From Notospermus geniculatus (Eukaryota > Nemertea > Pilidiophora > Heteronemertea > Lineidae): a stretch of DNA of 64,000 bases. Within the stretch, counting starts at the first letter, position 1. Each line of letters begins with the position of its first letter. The notes below the pieces were generated by a model. The model was not told the DNA's origin. It searched no databases and worked only from the letters and a program-made list of their open reading frames with translations. Positions 10,797 through 21,330 of the stretch are shown here, one piece after another. The position numbers and the translations under genes were made by a program. The stretch lies in NCBI GenBank assembly GCA_002633025.1, contig NMRB01000719.1, positions 180,055 to 244,054 on the forward strand, in the 5' to 3' direction.

Positions 10797-11438
10797 CGTT
10801 ACCTTACAAAATCTCTCCAGTGGTGAGATTTTGTAACATTATTTTTCAGCAATGAGAGATTTTGTAACGTTACAAAATCTCTCCAGTGGTGAGATTTTGT
10901 AACGTTACAAAATCTCACATTGCTAAAAATAATGTTACAAAATCTCACCACTGGAGAGATTTTGTAACGTTACAAAATATCACCACTGGAGAGATTTTGT
11001 AACGTTACAAAATCTCACCACTGGAGAGTTTTTGTAACGTTACAAAATCTCACCACTGCAGAGATTTTATAACGTCACAAAATCTCACCACTGGAGATAT
11101 TTTGTAACGTTGCAAAATCTCACCACTGGAGAGATGTTGTAACGTAACAAAATTGCTAAAAATAATGTTACAAAATCTCACCACTGGAGAGATTTTCTAA
11201 CGTTACAAAATCTCACCACTGGAGAGATTTTGTAACGAACGTTACAAAATCTCACCACTGGAGAGATTTTGTAACGTTAATTCGGATAGATTTCTGCTAA
11301 AAATAATGTTACAAAATCTCACCACTGGAGAGATTTTCTAACGTTACAAAATCTCACCACTGGAGAGATTTTGTAACGAACGTTACAAAATCTCACCACT
11401 GGAGAGATTTTGTAACGTTAATTCGGATAGATTTCTGT
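10797..11438. repeat. Hairpin satellite array
   Basis: Tandem array of roughly 34-37 bp units of the form ACGTTACAAAATCTC-ACCACTG-GAGAGATTTTGT. Each unit is itself an imperfect palindrome and units occur in both orientations. Longer higher-order units ending in TTCGGATAGATTTCTG are repeated at about 11280 and 11419. Confidence 0.9.
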
Positions 11439-11603
11439 ACAAGGAGGACAAATTTTGTGTACATTTCGATCCGTATACGTATAAGGACCCGTGATAAGTT
11501 GCTGATCTCAAACTCCCTGTTTGTAGACATTGACCTCACAAATCCGATAACTTACTGTACGGTCCTGACACGTTACAAATAAACTTGTATTTTCAACTTA
11601 TTC

Positions 11604-12590
11604 CAGAACTGTACCTAGCCTTTGCATCGGGTAGGCTATGACGTCGGGCTTGCTGCTGGCCACGATGTCCGTTGACCGATTGGTGGCAGTCTTGGAGCCG
11701 ATGAGGCCGCCGAACGCTGTACGGTATATCATCACCTCCGTCATCATTATCAATGAACGTGTTCTTCACTTGCGAATACATCATTCAGAAGGATACAGGT
11801 ATTATAGAATTTCATTCCATGTATTACGACGTCAACCAATGTCGTCTATCTTTCAATGCGATATGCGAGCAAGAAGTCGCCATCTTGAATCCTAAAGCTG
11901 ATTCAATGATATTTTGTACAGTCACGTGTACATTGAGTGGCGTCGATCAGCCAATATTCTGGGGGTATGAAGCACAGTCCCCAATGGCACTGCCAGGCTG
12001 CACATTAGTAATGTAGAACAGTTCCATGCATTCGGGCACATCATCAGGCTTTCAGGCCGAAAACCACTTTTGGGTGTGGGCCGTTGGTTTTGTCGCTGCC
12101 CATTCGGTGAACACGCCAGCAACACTGGATGGCAGAAATCAGCGCCCCCTGGTGTCTGCTGCATGTCGACCGAAGTAGGGTATTAGAAGTCTGAGAGGGC
12201 CCATCTAACCCGGACGTTGATCATTTTGTTCGTATTGCTTTCGTCATTCTCTCTCACCCCATTCTTTCTCCCGTTCCGAATTTTTGATTTCGTGTTTGAC
12301 ACGCTGGTGATTCAAACACAAAATTATTTTATTCGTACGCGAGGTCGTTGATGCATAATTAATGGTGCTTGTCGTATTCGCAGTTCATCTGGTAAACGGA
12401 AGGGGTGACGGGTGATTACAAAATAAGCTGTCACCCCTTCTATTTGCCGAAACAACTGCAAAAATAGTCAACACGATTAGTTATGCATGAGTAAAATCGC
12501 GTACGAAAAAAAGATTTTTAGGTTTGAATCACCAGCGTGTTTGATATCCCGGCTAAAAAGCCATGACGTGTCATTCTGTGTAATCCCCAA
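11604..12590 (+). pseudogene. GPCR remnant (exons 2 and 3)
   Basis: About 11606-11801 matches exon 2 but has an insertion in the opening block and internal deletions that lose most of the TM4 region. From about 12186 a piece of exon 3 starts at the KKSERAHLTR region. It has substitutions and a small insertion and is interrupted by a MITE. No exon 1 is seen; a hairpin satellite lies where it would be expected. Confidence 0.8.
12310..12535. mobile_element. MITE inside the GPCR remnant exon 3
   Basis: Inverted ends CACGCTGGTGATTCAAAC / GTTTGAATCACCAGCGTG, with TTTGA repeated on both sides. Joining the flanks restores the exon 3 reading GTGTTTGATATCCCGG seen in intact copies, so this is a clean insertion into the pseudogene. 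Confidence 0.8.
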
Positions 12591-13283
12591 CTTGGCTTCA
12601 AGGCCTTTGTTGAGTTTCCAACTAACCCCTGATCAAATACCAATGGGCCTTTGACCGTAAGCCTTGAATGGATAGAATGGAATGCGATTGTGCGGTCACC
12701 AAAAATAGCTACAACAAATCCATGTCGGGCAAATCCAGGAAGAAATGTGACGTAGGCAGTTGGCGAAATTCCAACCTCGCACTCCAGCCACTGTATACGT
12801 ACATTCTAGGCTTTACAGTGAGAAATTGACCATATGAACGAGGTTAATCGATCACGTGACGTCATTATTTCCATTTAAGTCCTAAGTATATAATTGCTAG
12901 GCTTTATAATGTCCCCATTCATGATCAGCTCATCAATAGGTCTGAACCAGGAAACGAGAGGAAGGCGGATATCGTGTCGACCGTTAATTCCTGCGCTTTT
13001 ATAAATAGTTTGATTTTGTGATCGCTGTCACATTCGGTTTTGAGGAAGAGACTAGATCAGAAGTTTTCGTCTGTGAAAGGATTACGGACCGTGAATATTG
13101 GCAGGGTTTTTAAAAAAATCACCATTTGAATATTCTTTACGACTACAGTGTTTTGTTGAAATCAAAACTGCTTGCGATTCCGCCATCGTGCGTCTGGAAT
13201 CCCTATACTCTGAGTGTGTGTCACGCGCCGGTAAAAAAACCACCGACACTGTCATTTTTGACAAAGGATTCTGTACTCTGGCC
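12591..13283. other. Intergenic and probable 5' region of GTPase 2
   Basis: No gene seen. A TATA-like TTTATAAATAG lies at about 12999, some 285 bp before the GTPase 2 start. A promoter role is only possible. Confidence 0.3.
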
Positions 13284-14535
13284 ATGGATCACATCAAGTG
13301 TGTTGTGGTGGGTGATGGGGCGGTTGGGAAGACGTGTATGTTGATGACGTATGCCAGTAACACATTCAGTCATGACTATATTATGACCGTATTTGATAAC
13401 TATTCCGTCAATCTGATGGTGGACAAAACGCCTTGTGCTCTGAACCTGTGGGATACCGCCGGACAGGAGGATTATGACAGGCTACGGCCTCTCTCTTATC
13501 CATTGACAGTAAGTATTAACTGGTTTTCTTTCTTCTAACGGTAGACTTTACTGCCGTTAGAGGCCACCACCAGTTAGCGGTCCTTGAACCTTTATGAAAT
13601 TTGACGTCAGAGAAGAAATTGGCGCCATGATGTCGTCCATAATGACTATGACTACGTGGAGACCATGGTTTGCGTCTGTGACGTCAAATTTTGTGACATT
13701 CTAGGACCGCTAACTGGTGGTGCCCTCTAACGGCAGTAAAGTCTCCCATTGCCCTGGATATTATGCCTGCTAGCAATACATGCTTCATCTCTGTTGGTCA
13801 GAGGCCAAAAATACTTTTTGAACAATATCATGTAAAGTTAATAAGGCTCCAGTCCAGAGAATAACTGTGGCGTGTCATCCGCATTTCTGCAATAGAAAAC
13901 AAAACAAGATGATACATGTTGACTGTGACAGTTGGAACAATGTCCATCCAATTTATCTTATCATCTAAACCTCGCTATTTCCTGTCAATAACAATGGCAT
14001 TCCTTTCCTCCCTGTGTTTATTGTTGTCTGTTGGTAATGATCAACTTCCTCTTTCATGAGACGAAACGGATGATATAACATGGTCGAGGCGGAAAATCCG
14101 CGTGAGCATTCAGGATATCTAGTCGATCAAATAACTTGTTGAAAATCCTAGGCTTATTATTCTTCCGTATTTCAGGATGTATTTCTCGTCTGCTTTTCCC
14201 TGGTCAGCCCAACATCACTGGAAAACGTCCGAGTCAAATGGTACCCAGAAATCCGCCATTACTGTCCTAACGTTCCTATTGTTCTCGTCGGCACAAAAGA
14301 TGATCTCCGTGACAATCATGACATCATAGAGGTATTACGTCAGCAGAATAAGAAGCCAATCAGCACAGTCGATGGACTCGCCATGTCGAAGGCGATTGGT
14401 GCTCAGAGATACATCGAGTGTTCAGCATTAACGCAGAAGAACTTGACGGCCGTGTTTAACTTGGCCGTTCAGGCGGCTCTAAAACCAGTCAAGTCAAATC
14501 AGCCAAGTCGACAAAGAAGGTGTCTTCTTCTGTAA
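13284..14535 (+). CDS. Rac/Rho-family small GTPase 2
   Basis: Exons 13284-13508 (75 codons) and 14176-14535, phase-0 GT-AG intron, 194 residues. The intron is at exactly the same codon as in GTPase 1, so the two are paralogues. Motifs: GDGAVGKT P-loop, MTVFDNY switch I (Met for the usual Pro34; Thr35 kept), [16 protein letters not shown] switch [11 protein letters not shown] (G4), ECSA (G5), and polybasic QRR before C-terminal CLLL. All catalytic residues are present, so a working geranylgeranylated GTPase is expected. The Rho insert region is near [12 protein letters not shown]. The intron carries an R3 MITE. It sits between the GPCR remnant and copy D. Confidence 0.93.
13543..13744. mobile_element. 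R3 MITE copy 1 (intron of GTPase 2)
   Basis: Inverted ends AGACTTTACTGCCGTTAGAG / CTCTAACGGCAGTAAAGTCT, with CCAGTTAGCGGTCC inside. Related copies at 19831-19945 (one arm) and 34745-34943. Confidence 0.85.
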
Positions 14536-15449
14536 TATACATCGACATTACGAGGTGAAAGGAGATATCCAATGGTGTTCTAGTCGTTGAGAATCAGGCA
14601 GGATTCAAATGACGAAAAATCAAGAGAGGTTCCGATGGTAGTAAAGCTCGCTGGGCGAAGATGGATGGGTCTGAATCAGGCAATGCTTTATAGTGTTGGC
14701 ACTGAGGTTGCTCAGTGGGTCCACTGCACCCCCTTCCTTCATCTTCTTAGCCAGTTGGAGAGGTCTATCTAACCGGCAGAGAGATGGAGGATTGTGTGTA
14801 TAATGATATGTACGTGCAGTGTAATAACATGTACGTGCAACCTGTGATAGTGCTAATGCTATGTTCCATGGGGCATAGAGTAGGCCCTTCCTTCGAAACA
14901 GCAGTTGGCCGTCGGTTGAATCCTAAGCTTGGATATATGGCAGAAAAACCTTGTTTTATTAGATATGCCAAGTTTGCATTTATTTTGTACCCGGATGAGT
15001 GCATTCATTCCAATTTGAAGATATGGCTGTGTGTTATTTTGACTGGCAAGCAAACCATGTGGGCCAGTGACGTTCTGTGATGGCAGTATTCTGCATCGGC
15101 ATTCCGCAAATCTCACGTGATCTAACGACAGTGACCAATCAGGTTTCAACCTTAGTGGTTATGTTAATGAGCTTCTTTCTGATCGGTTTTTGTACGGCAG
15201 AAGACATATGTGTATATATTTTGGTAATTTATTGAAATTTCATATAAATATTAAAATGATCGAGTTTTACATTGTTTATCTACCCCTCATTCATGATTTC
15301 GACCGCACAAGTTCTCTTCCCAAATGCACGACGGGCCAAGGTTCTCAAGCAGGGAGTGTTCCTGTCACAACCCATCACCCTTCAATACACTTGCCCAGAC
15401 TGGCCAGATTTTAACTGAAAAGGGGTCATTTCTAGAGTTTCAGATTGTA

Positions 15450-15512
15450 AAGTTCCAGCCTGAGGAAGACCCCGGTTGGGGTCGAAAATTTGCTAAATAT
15501 TCTGGAAATTGA
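15450..15512 (+). repeat. R2 repeat, copy 1
   Basis: CCAGCCTGAGGAAGACCCC then GTTGGGGTCGAAAATTTGC; nearly the same at 50803-50867. The form resembles the conserved 3' motif of some retroelements, but the family cannot be assigned here. Confidence 0.7.
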
Positions 15513-16062
15513 CTATTATACTTTATTACATTGTCTGAGAAAATTGCAAATAAAAAGAATTAGAATGCCAATCGAGCCTGTGAAAATTTGAATCAACTCC
15601 TATTTGTAGTTTTTGAATTACATGTATTTGGCAAAATGTATGTACAGTCGATGTACAGGACGTGTACAGAAAATTTAATTGTGGACCCAGCCCTATAGTT
15701 CTGCGCACGGCTACAGATGGCGCAGCCATTAAGTGACGTCGTTTTCGCGCCTCCAATACAGAAATGAGCGAAGAGTCAATGCATGCAGCGCAACTGTCGT
15801 CGGGCTAGTTAACTACAATGTAGTAGTGTGACCTCTCGCCGGGATTTTCGTACACACGGGTCTGGAAAAACACGGGTGTTTTCAAAAAGTGTAACCTTAG
15901 CATGTAATTCTGCCCAACGTCAGAAGACATCAAATTGGGAAGAAAAAATGTGGATTCATGCTCTGTCGAGGAAGATGAAGATGCAAAAATAATTGTTCAT
16001 TTGTCACAATGTCTTACAGTGGACATAAGAGTGGGATTGAAATCTAACACAACGTGGAAGGT

Positions 16063-16223
16063 TAAAGGGCCTCTAGAGGCAGCTCGCCATTAGGCTACTA
16101 TCAGTACCGGTTCTTCAGCTAGGCGGCGCCACTTTAACGTTAATCACCAGTACGAGGAATTGAACCTGGGTTTTCCCCGGGGTTTTCCCCAGCCATGCTG
16201 GGCTGCCTCTAGAGGCCCTTTAA
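16063..16223. mobile_element. Short foldback element
   Basis: Inverted ends AAGGGCCTCTAGAGGCAGC / GCTGCCTCTAGAGGCCCTT, flanked by TA on each side; interior shows no coding sequence. Confidence 0.65.
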
Positions 16224-16984
16224 TGCCCGTTCCATGAGTGGTTCGCCCCTAACAAGAGAACGGGTTGCATGTTTAGGGTTCATGCTTAAAACGTCCCCTC
16301 CACCATTTTTTAATCTTTTAATCAATTTGATTTCAGTTTTGATATCGGATACAGGATCATGCATCTTGACTACCAAGGGTTGTGACATCGCTTCGCCCTC
16401 CGACTACGCTCGTCTCATCTCATGTCCAGAAGCCCTTTTTATAATTGCTTATGGCAGGTTCTTGACGACCTAATACTAATACTACCCCTACCCATATGAG
16501 CAGAAACTGAAAAATCAGTGTCGACAGAAAAACGCGTCACTCCAGTAAAAAATGGTCAAACAAGGCACATTTATATGTCTGTGGAGCATATGGATGCATC
16601 TAGATGACCTGGGTGGATATTTGACCATAACGTGTACTGAACCCAGGCCATAGCACGCTTTTGAGAAATGATATTTCTTTGGCCTGGGAAGCGTATCTCA
16701 TCATTATAAGACTACAATGTACCTGCACACAATATATTGATAAACTTGGATTTATATCATGAAAAAATGAACGATCAGAGACCCGATATTCGAAACCGTA
16801 TGCACCAGGAGCATGTATCCTGAATGTTCGCCGGAAGCTTAGGCCAGTAATTATTTTAATGGATTCATCATGCTCTTGCTCGCTCAGTTCAGGCAGGCGT
16901 CAGTCTCGTCTTCACTCNGTTCAGGCAGGCGTCAGTCTAGTCTTCACTCAACACCTCAGGAGGATACACGCACCACACTGATTG

Positions 16985-17040
16985 TTTTAGTGGTGCAGTG
17001 GATATCTCTGAGGTCTTGGGTTCGATTCTCGGATCCATCC
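16985..17040 (+). repeat. tRNA-derived block upstream of GPCR D
   Basis: AGTGGTGCAGTGG and TTGGGTTCGATTCTCGG with the same shortened spacing as at 3790-3865 and 18925-18980. Confidence 0.6.
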
Positions 17041-17129
17041 ATCACGTGATCGACAAGGCAACTCTCCTTAACAAACCTGGTTCTGTCGTAATCCTCTCTG
17101 ATGAGCTCCCTCTACAGGCAGAGAGAGAA

Positions 17130-18670
17130 ATGACGTACACGAATACGACGTCGGGGTCTCGCGAGACTTCTGGGGACAGTAGACACGTTGTCATGGTTAT
17201 CTTTTATTTGCTATATTATGGAGCAAATGACCTAATTGTTCTCTTTGGCATCCCAGGCAACACGATATCATTTTTGATCACGACCAAGAAAGCCAACAGA
17301 AAGATCTCGACTTGTGTCTACATGTCGGCCTTGTCTGTGGCGGATAATGTCGTCTGCCTGACGAATTTGATCGGCACTATTTGTATCAACTGGGAATACT
17401 CGAGACACTGGCCAAGTAAACCTACTATCTTAATGTAAGTGCCTGTAATACATGTATTGCTACACCAATTTTTAAGTCATGCTACGTCAACCACAAACTC
17501 CCTAAATTGTTCTTCCAGTACTATAACTTATCTGGCCTTCGCATCCGGTATGACATCTGGTTTGATTCTGGCTGCGATGTCCGTCGACCGATTGGTGGCA
17601 GTCTGGGAGCCGATGAAGGCCGCTGAACGCTGTACGGTATCCAAGGCACGGACGTGTATCGTCATTATCGCAAGCCTCCTCATCATTATCAACCTGAACG
17701 TGTTCTTCACCTATAGGTACTTCATTCATGAGGACACAGGTAGGCCGATTGACAAAGTACAAGTATCATTAAGTTGCAATCCGTTTTATTGTAAACTGAA
17801 AGCAAGATGGAAGAGAAAGCTCGCTGTCCAGGAATACGTAGGTTCTTCATGTGACGTCACATTTCATGCTCCCATATTGACCGTCAAAAGGTCAAAGGTC
17901 AAGCGATATTACAGCATCAACACAGTGTCAACACCCCAGGTGATGACGTCAACACAGCGTCAACACCACAGGTGATGACGTCAACACCACAGTTGATGGC
18001 GTCAACACAACATGTGATGACGTCAAAATATCGGCAGATGGAAACGCAGGAAAGAGCCTCAAAAATCACTAATGGCTGTGGTTTAGTCACATTGGATTCG
18101 ACATCGCCAACCTGGTCAGCAACACTTGAGGGCACGAGTGCACACCGCCTGGTGACTGGGGCATGTTGAACGTAAATAAACTGATTAAGTTTGGAACTCC
18201 TCTTTGCAGGTATTGAGGCGGTCGTGCGAACATTTCCACCCGCACCATTTGTTGAGAACATCGTCTCTGGTTTCAACCTGGCCTTCGGTACCATTATACC
18301 ATTCTGTATTGTTGTCATTAGCAACAGCCTGATCATTATGAAGGTCTCCAGTGCGGCGAAGGAGATGGAGGCGAAAAAGACAGAGCATAAGAAGTCTGAG
18401 AGGGCCCATCTAACCCGGATGTTGATCATTGTTAGTATTGCTTACGTCATTCTCTCCCTACCGTTCCGAATTTTCGAGATCGTGTTTGATATCCCGGCTA
18501 TAAAAGCCACATACGACATGTCAGACTCGTACATCTTTCTGAAATTCAACATCCAGTATTGGTCTGTTGGGGTTTTGTGGAATGTAAATTATGCTGTTAA
18601 CTTCTATCTTTATTGTATTGGAGGTGGACGGAAATTTAGAAACGACGTTAAATCTCTGTTTGCCTGCTAG
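17130..18670 (+). CDS. Rhodopsin-like GPCR copy D (intact)
   Basis: Exons 17130-17434, 17519-17739 and 18210-18670 in phases 2 and 1, 328 residues. The ATG at 17130 is chosen because it aligns with the MxYTNxT start of copies B and C; the frame is open further upstream. The N-terminal domain is about 12 residues shorter than in copy B. Motifs: NTT sequon, GIPGN, LSVADN, DRL, IIPF, SLPFR, NFYLY, tail ending in Cys. It lacks the 3.25 and ECL2 cysteines like the rest of the family. Intron 2 contains an R4 repeat with a GATGACGTCAACACC minisatellite. Confidence 0.9.
17829..18030 (+). repeat. R4 repeat copy 1 with internal minisatellite
   Basis: Begins at TAGGTTCTTCATGTGACGTC and shares the order of motifs with 24632-24880 and 25888-26085. 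Inside, about 17915-18027 is a degenerate 25-30 bp tandem repeat of AGTGTCAACAC and GATGACGTCAACACC. Confidence 0.7.
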
Positions 18671-18739
18671 AGTAACCATTACATCATACACCTTTTTTTT
18701 TTCAAATACATGTATTCCATTGATAACCTTGGGTATTGT

Positions 18740-19150
18740 TGAAAAAAATGAACTATTACTTCGGAAATTGGAAACCGCATTCGCCAGCAGCATGCGGCGT
18801 TGTGAATGATCGCCTGAGGCCAGTGTATCTGGTGTTTTTATCATCCTATTCCAAACCTAACGTAGGCAGTCACCGGGCGCTGGTCTTCACGAAGGCATCG
18901 CAACAGGATAAACGCCCAAGTTTTCTGAGTGGTGCAGTGGAAATCTCTGAGGTCGTGGGTTCGATTCCATATCGGCCATTTCCCTCAGGAGATTGACAGA
19001 GCAACTCTCTTGACGAACATGGTCATCGGCGACTCCGGTTTTCTCCTACAAATCGCTTTTCGCGGACGAAGGAATATGGTACTCGATGTTTTGTGTTTCC
19101 TGCAGCCATAATCATATCTGATTTAGCGCCCTCTATAGAGAGAGACAGAA
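18740..19150 (+). promoter_or_regulatory. Upstream duplication block of GPCR E with tRNA-derived element
   Basis: Homologous to the block upstream of copy B: GATCGCCTGAGGCC, then AGTGGTGCAGTGG and TGGGTTCGATTCC (18925-18980), then CTCCGGTTT, TGCAGCC and TTTAGCGCCCTCTATAGAGA. It marks the upstream part of the duplication unit. Regulatory function is inferred. Confidence 0.5.
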
Positions 19151-19196
19151 CAAGGGGGCGTTCTTGAGCCAGTTCCATATTTGCCGTTTGTGGAAA

Positions 19197-20422
19197 ATGG
19201 CTTATGTGAATACTACGATAGCTACATGGACCTCACCAAAAGAGACGTTTGGACACAGGCGTTACGTCATCATGGTCATCTTCTATTCGTTATATTACGG
19301 AGCAAATTACTTAATCATTCTCTTTGGTATCCCAGGCAACACGATATCATTTTTGATCACGACCAAGAAAGCCAACAGAAAGATCTCGACTTGTGTCTAC
19401 ATGTCGGCCTTGTCTGTGGCGGATAATGCACCGTCTGCATCGCGAAATTCATCGGTAATATTTGTATCAACTGGGAATACTCGAGACACTGGCCTCATAA
19501 ACCTACTATCGTCATGTAAGTACTCATTGCTGAACCCCAACGCGTCCCTGTTTTAAGTCATACGACGTCAACAACGAACTTTTCACCGAAATCGTTTTTC
19601 CAGAACTATATACTACCTAGCTTTTACTTCCGGTATGACGTCGGGGTTGCTGCTGGCCGCGATGTCCGTCGACCGATTGGTGGCAGTCTGGCAGCCGATG
19701 AAGGCCGCCGAACGCTGTACGGTATCCAAGGCACGGAGGGTTATCGCCACCATCTATACCCTCGTCGTCACTGTCAACTTGAACGTGTTCTTCACTTACA
19801 AATACTTCATTCATGAGGACACAGGTAATGAGAGACTTTACTGCCGTCAGATGCCGCCACCAGTTAGCGGTTCTAGATTGTCATGGAATTTGACGTCACA
19901 GAGAAGAAATGCACGCCGTGACGTCATCCATAATGACGTGGAACTTCTTTTACAGGTATTGAGGCGGCCGTCCGAACATTTCCACCCGCACCATTTGTTG
20001 AGAACATCGTCTCTGGTTTCAACCTGGCCTTCGGTACCATTATACCATTCTGTATTGTTGTCATTAGCAACAGCCTGATCATTATGAAGGTCTCCAGTGC
20101 GGCGAAGGAGATGGAGGCGACAAAGACAGAGCATAAGAAGTCTGAGAGGGCCCATCTAACCCGGATGTTGATCATTGTTAGTATTGCTTACGTCATTCTC
20201 TCTCTCCCGTTCCGAATTTTTGATATCGTGTTTGATATCCCGGCTATAAAAGCCACATACGACATGTCAGACTCGTACATCTTTCTGAAGTACAATGTCG
20301 AGTATTGGTCGGTCGGAGTTTTGTGGAACACGAATTATTGTATTAACTTCTACCTCTATTGTATTGGAGGTGGACGGAAGTTTAGAAACGACGTTAAATC
20401 TCTGTTTACCTGCGAGAGATAG
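19197..20422 (+). pseudogene. GPCR copy E, probably disabled in exon 1
   Basis: Exons 19197-19515, 19604-19824 and 19956-20422. Exon 1 follows the family to LSVADN, then a net +2 bp difference (GCACCGTCTGC where D has GTCGTCTGC and nearby changes) shifts the frame, so the exon ends in phase 1 and cannot join exon 2 correctly. Exons 2 and 3 are open and keep DRL, IIPF, SLPFR and NFYLY. The stop codon is shifted, so the tail ends CER rather than C. Intron 2 is only 131 bp and consists largely of half an R3 element. It may be a pseudogene or a sequencing error in a draft assembly. Confidence 0.7.
19831..19945. mobile_element. R3 MITE, one arm only (intron 2 of GPCR E)
   Basis: Matches the left arm of 13543-13744 (GAGACTTTACTGCCGTCAGA, CCAGTTAGCGGTTCTAGA) and stops just before the exon 3 acceptor. 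Confidence 0.7.
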
Positions 20423-21190
20423 AGCCAATATTAGGCTACCTGTCTCTCGGCTGTATCATATGGATGGATGGATGGAGGTTGAGATTGGGCGTTCCACAAA
20501 ATTGCCATGTGACGACGGCACTAACCATGCAATCTGGTTCAACGTTATGTTTCAGAAATGCAGTTTAATAATATCTCTCTGACCGGTTTTTGGTCACCAA
20601 ATGACATACATGTATTTTGTAATCTAGTTTTACCCCCTCTCAGAACAAGTTCCAGAACTGACCAGTTGTCAAGGAGTGTAAGGAAAGAGCTGCGAAGACT
20701 GGCCGGGCTGGTACTTATTCCGAGAAATGTTAAATATGACGTACATTAGGCATTGTTTGTCGATGCCATCATTCACCGTCCACAAGAGAGGTGTCTAAGC
20801 ACGCGGCGTTAGAATCCGGGGCATGGCTCCAAGGGAAAATATTCCTGTCACCCCTGAGAAACAAGGGTAACCAAACTACATGCAAGAAAGGCAGGGGCAG
20901 AGGCCAAATAAAAAGTTCCAGCCAGAAATACAGTGTGGCGTCGACAGTGGCGTCCTTTGGCACCGTCAACGTTCTGTCGATTAAGGACGCCGATGTCAGC
21001 GCCACGAAGAACTTTACACCAGAAACGAAACATCATCAACATAAATATTCAGGAGATAAAGGCGAGAGATGAATTAAAAATGCATTTAGCAACAATACCC
21101 TTCATACTCATCGACAACTTCTGACATTGTTGGGGTTGGAAGGAGAAGTGTCATTATATACATGTACACGACGAACCTGGTCAGGAGATC
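20423..21190. other. Intergenic 3' of GPCR E
   Basis: Contains a GGAT tetramer run near 20461 and an R5 repeat (20638-20735). An open frame at 20791-21072 has no recognisable domain or splice sites, so no gene is called. Confidence 0.5.
20638..20735 (+). repeat. R5 repeat, copy 1
   Basis: CAGAACAAGTTCCAGAACTG, GAAGACTGGCCGGGCTGGT and ACTTATTCCGAGA blocks recur in order at 33103-33213. Confidence 0.6.
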
Positions 21191-21199
21191 GTGATTGGT

Positions 21200-21330
21200 T
21201 TCAGTGGCTGAGGGAGTTTGACTTCAACAATTCGTGCAGAAGGTCTCGAGTTCGAGTCCCCCTTCGAGTATTTTCTTCGTTTTTTCCATTTTTTTAAATT
21301 TTTTTTTTAAATTTTTTTCTACCGTTCGAT
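21200..21330 (+). repeat. tRNA-derived SINE-like sequence with T-run
   Basis: A-box-like CAGTGGCTGAGGGAG and B-box-like CGAGTTCGAGTCCC about 30 bp apart, followed from 21270 by several T-runs that would terminate RNA polymerase III. Cloverleaf pairing is not good enough to call a working tRNA. Confidence 0.5.

Larger units (their letters stand above)
14536..16984. other. Intergenic between GTPase 2 and GPCR D
   Basis: No gene recognised. 15450-15512 holds an R2 repeat. 16063-16223 is a hairpin with ends AAGGGCCTCTAGAGGCAGC / GCTGCCTCTAGAGGCCCTT. A 28-bp-scale direct duplication (GTTCAGGCAGGCGTCAGTCT) lies near 16888-16945, with an ambiguous base at 16918. Confidence 0.55.

Noticed and set aside
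10797-11438. Possible CRISPR array
   Set aside because: Repeats are palindromic, variably spaced and without unique spacers, and the DNA is eukaryotic with introns.
333-20175. Recurring minus-strand ORFs opposite GPCR exon 3 (beginning MINIRVRW or MGPLRLLM)
   Set aside because: They repeat only because exon 3 is conserved on the plus strand; they have no domain, splice sites or start conservation independent of it.
21200-21270. Functional tRNA gene
   Set aside because: B box is good but acceptor and D stems do not pair; a SINE-like origin is more likely.
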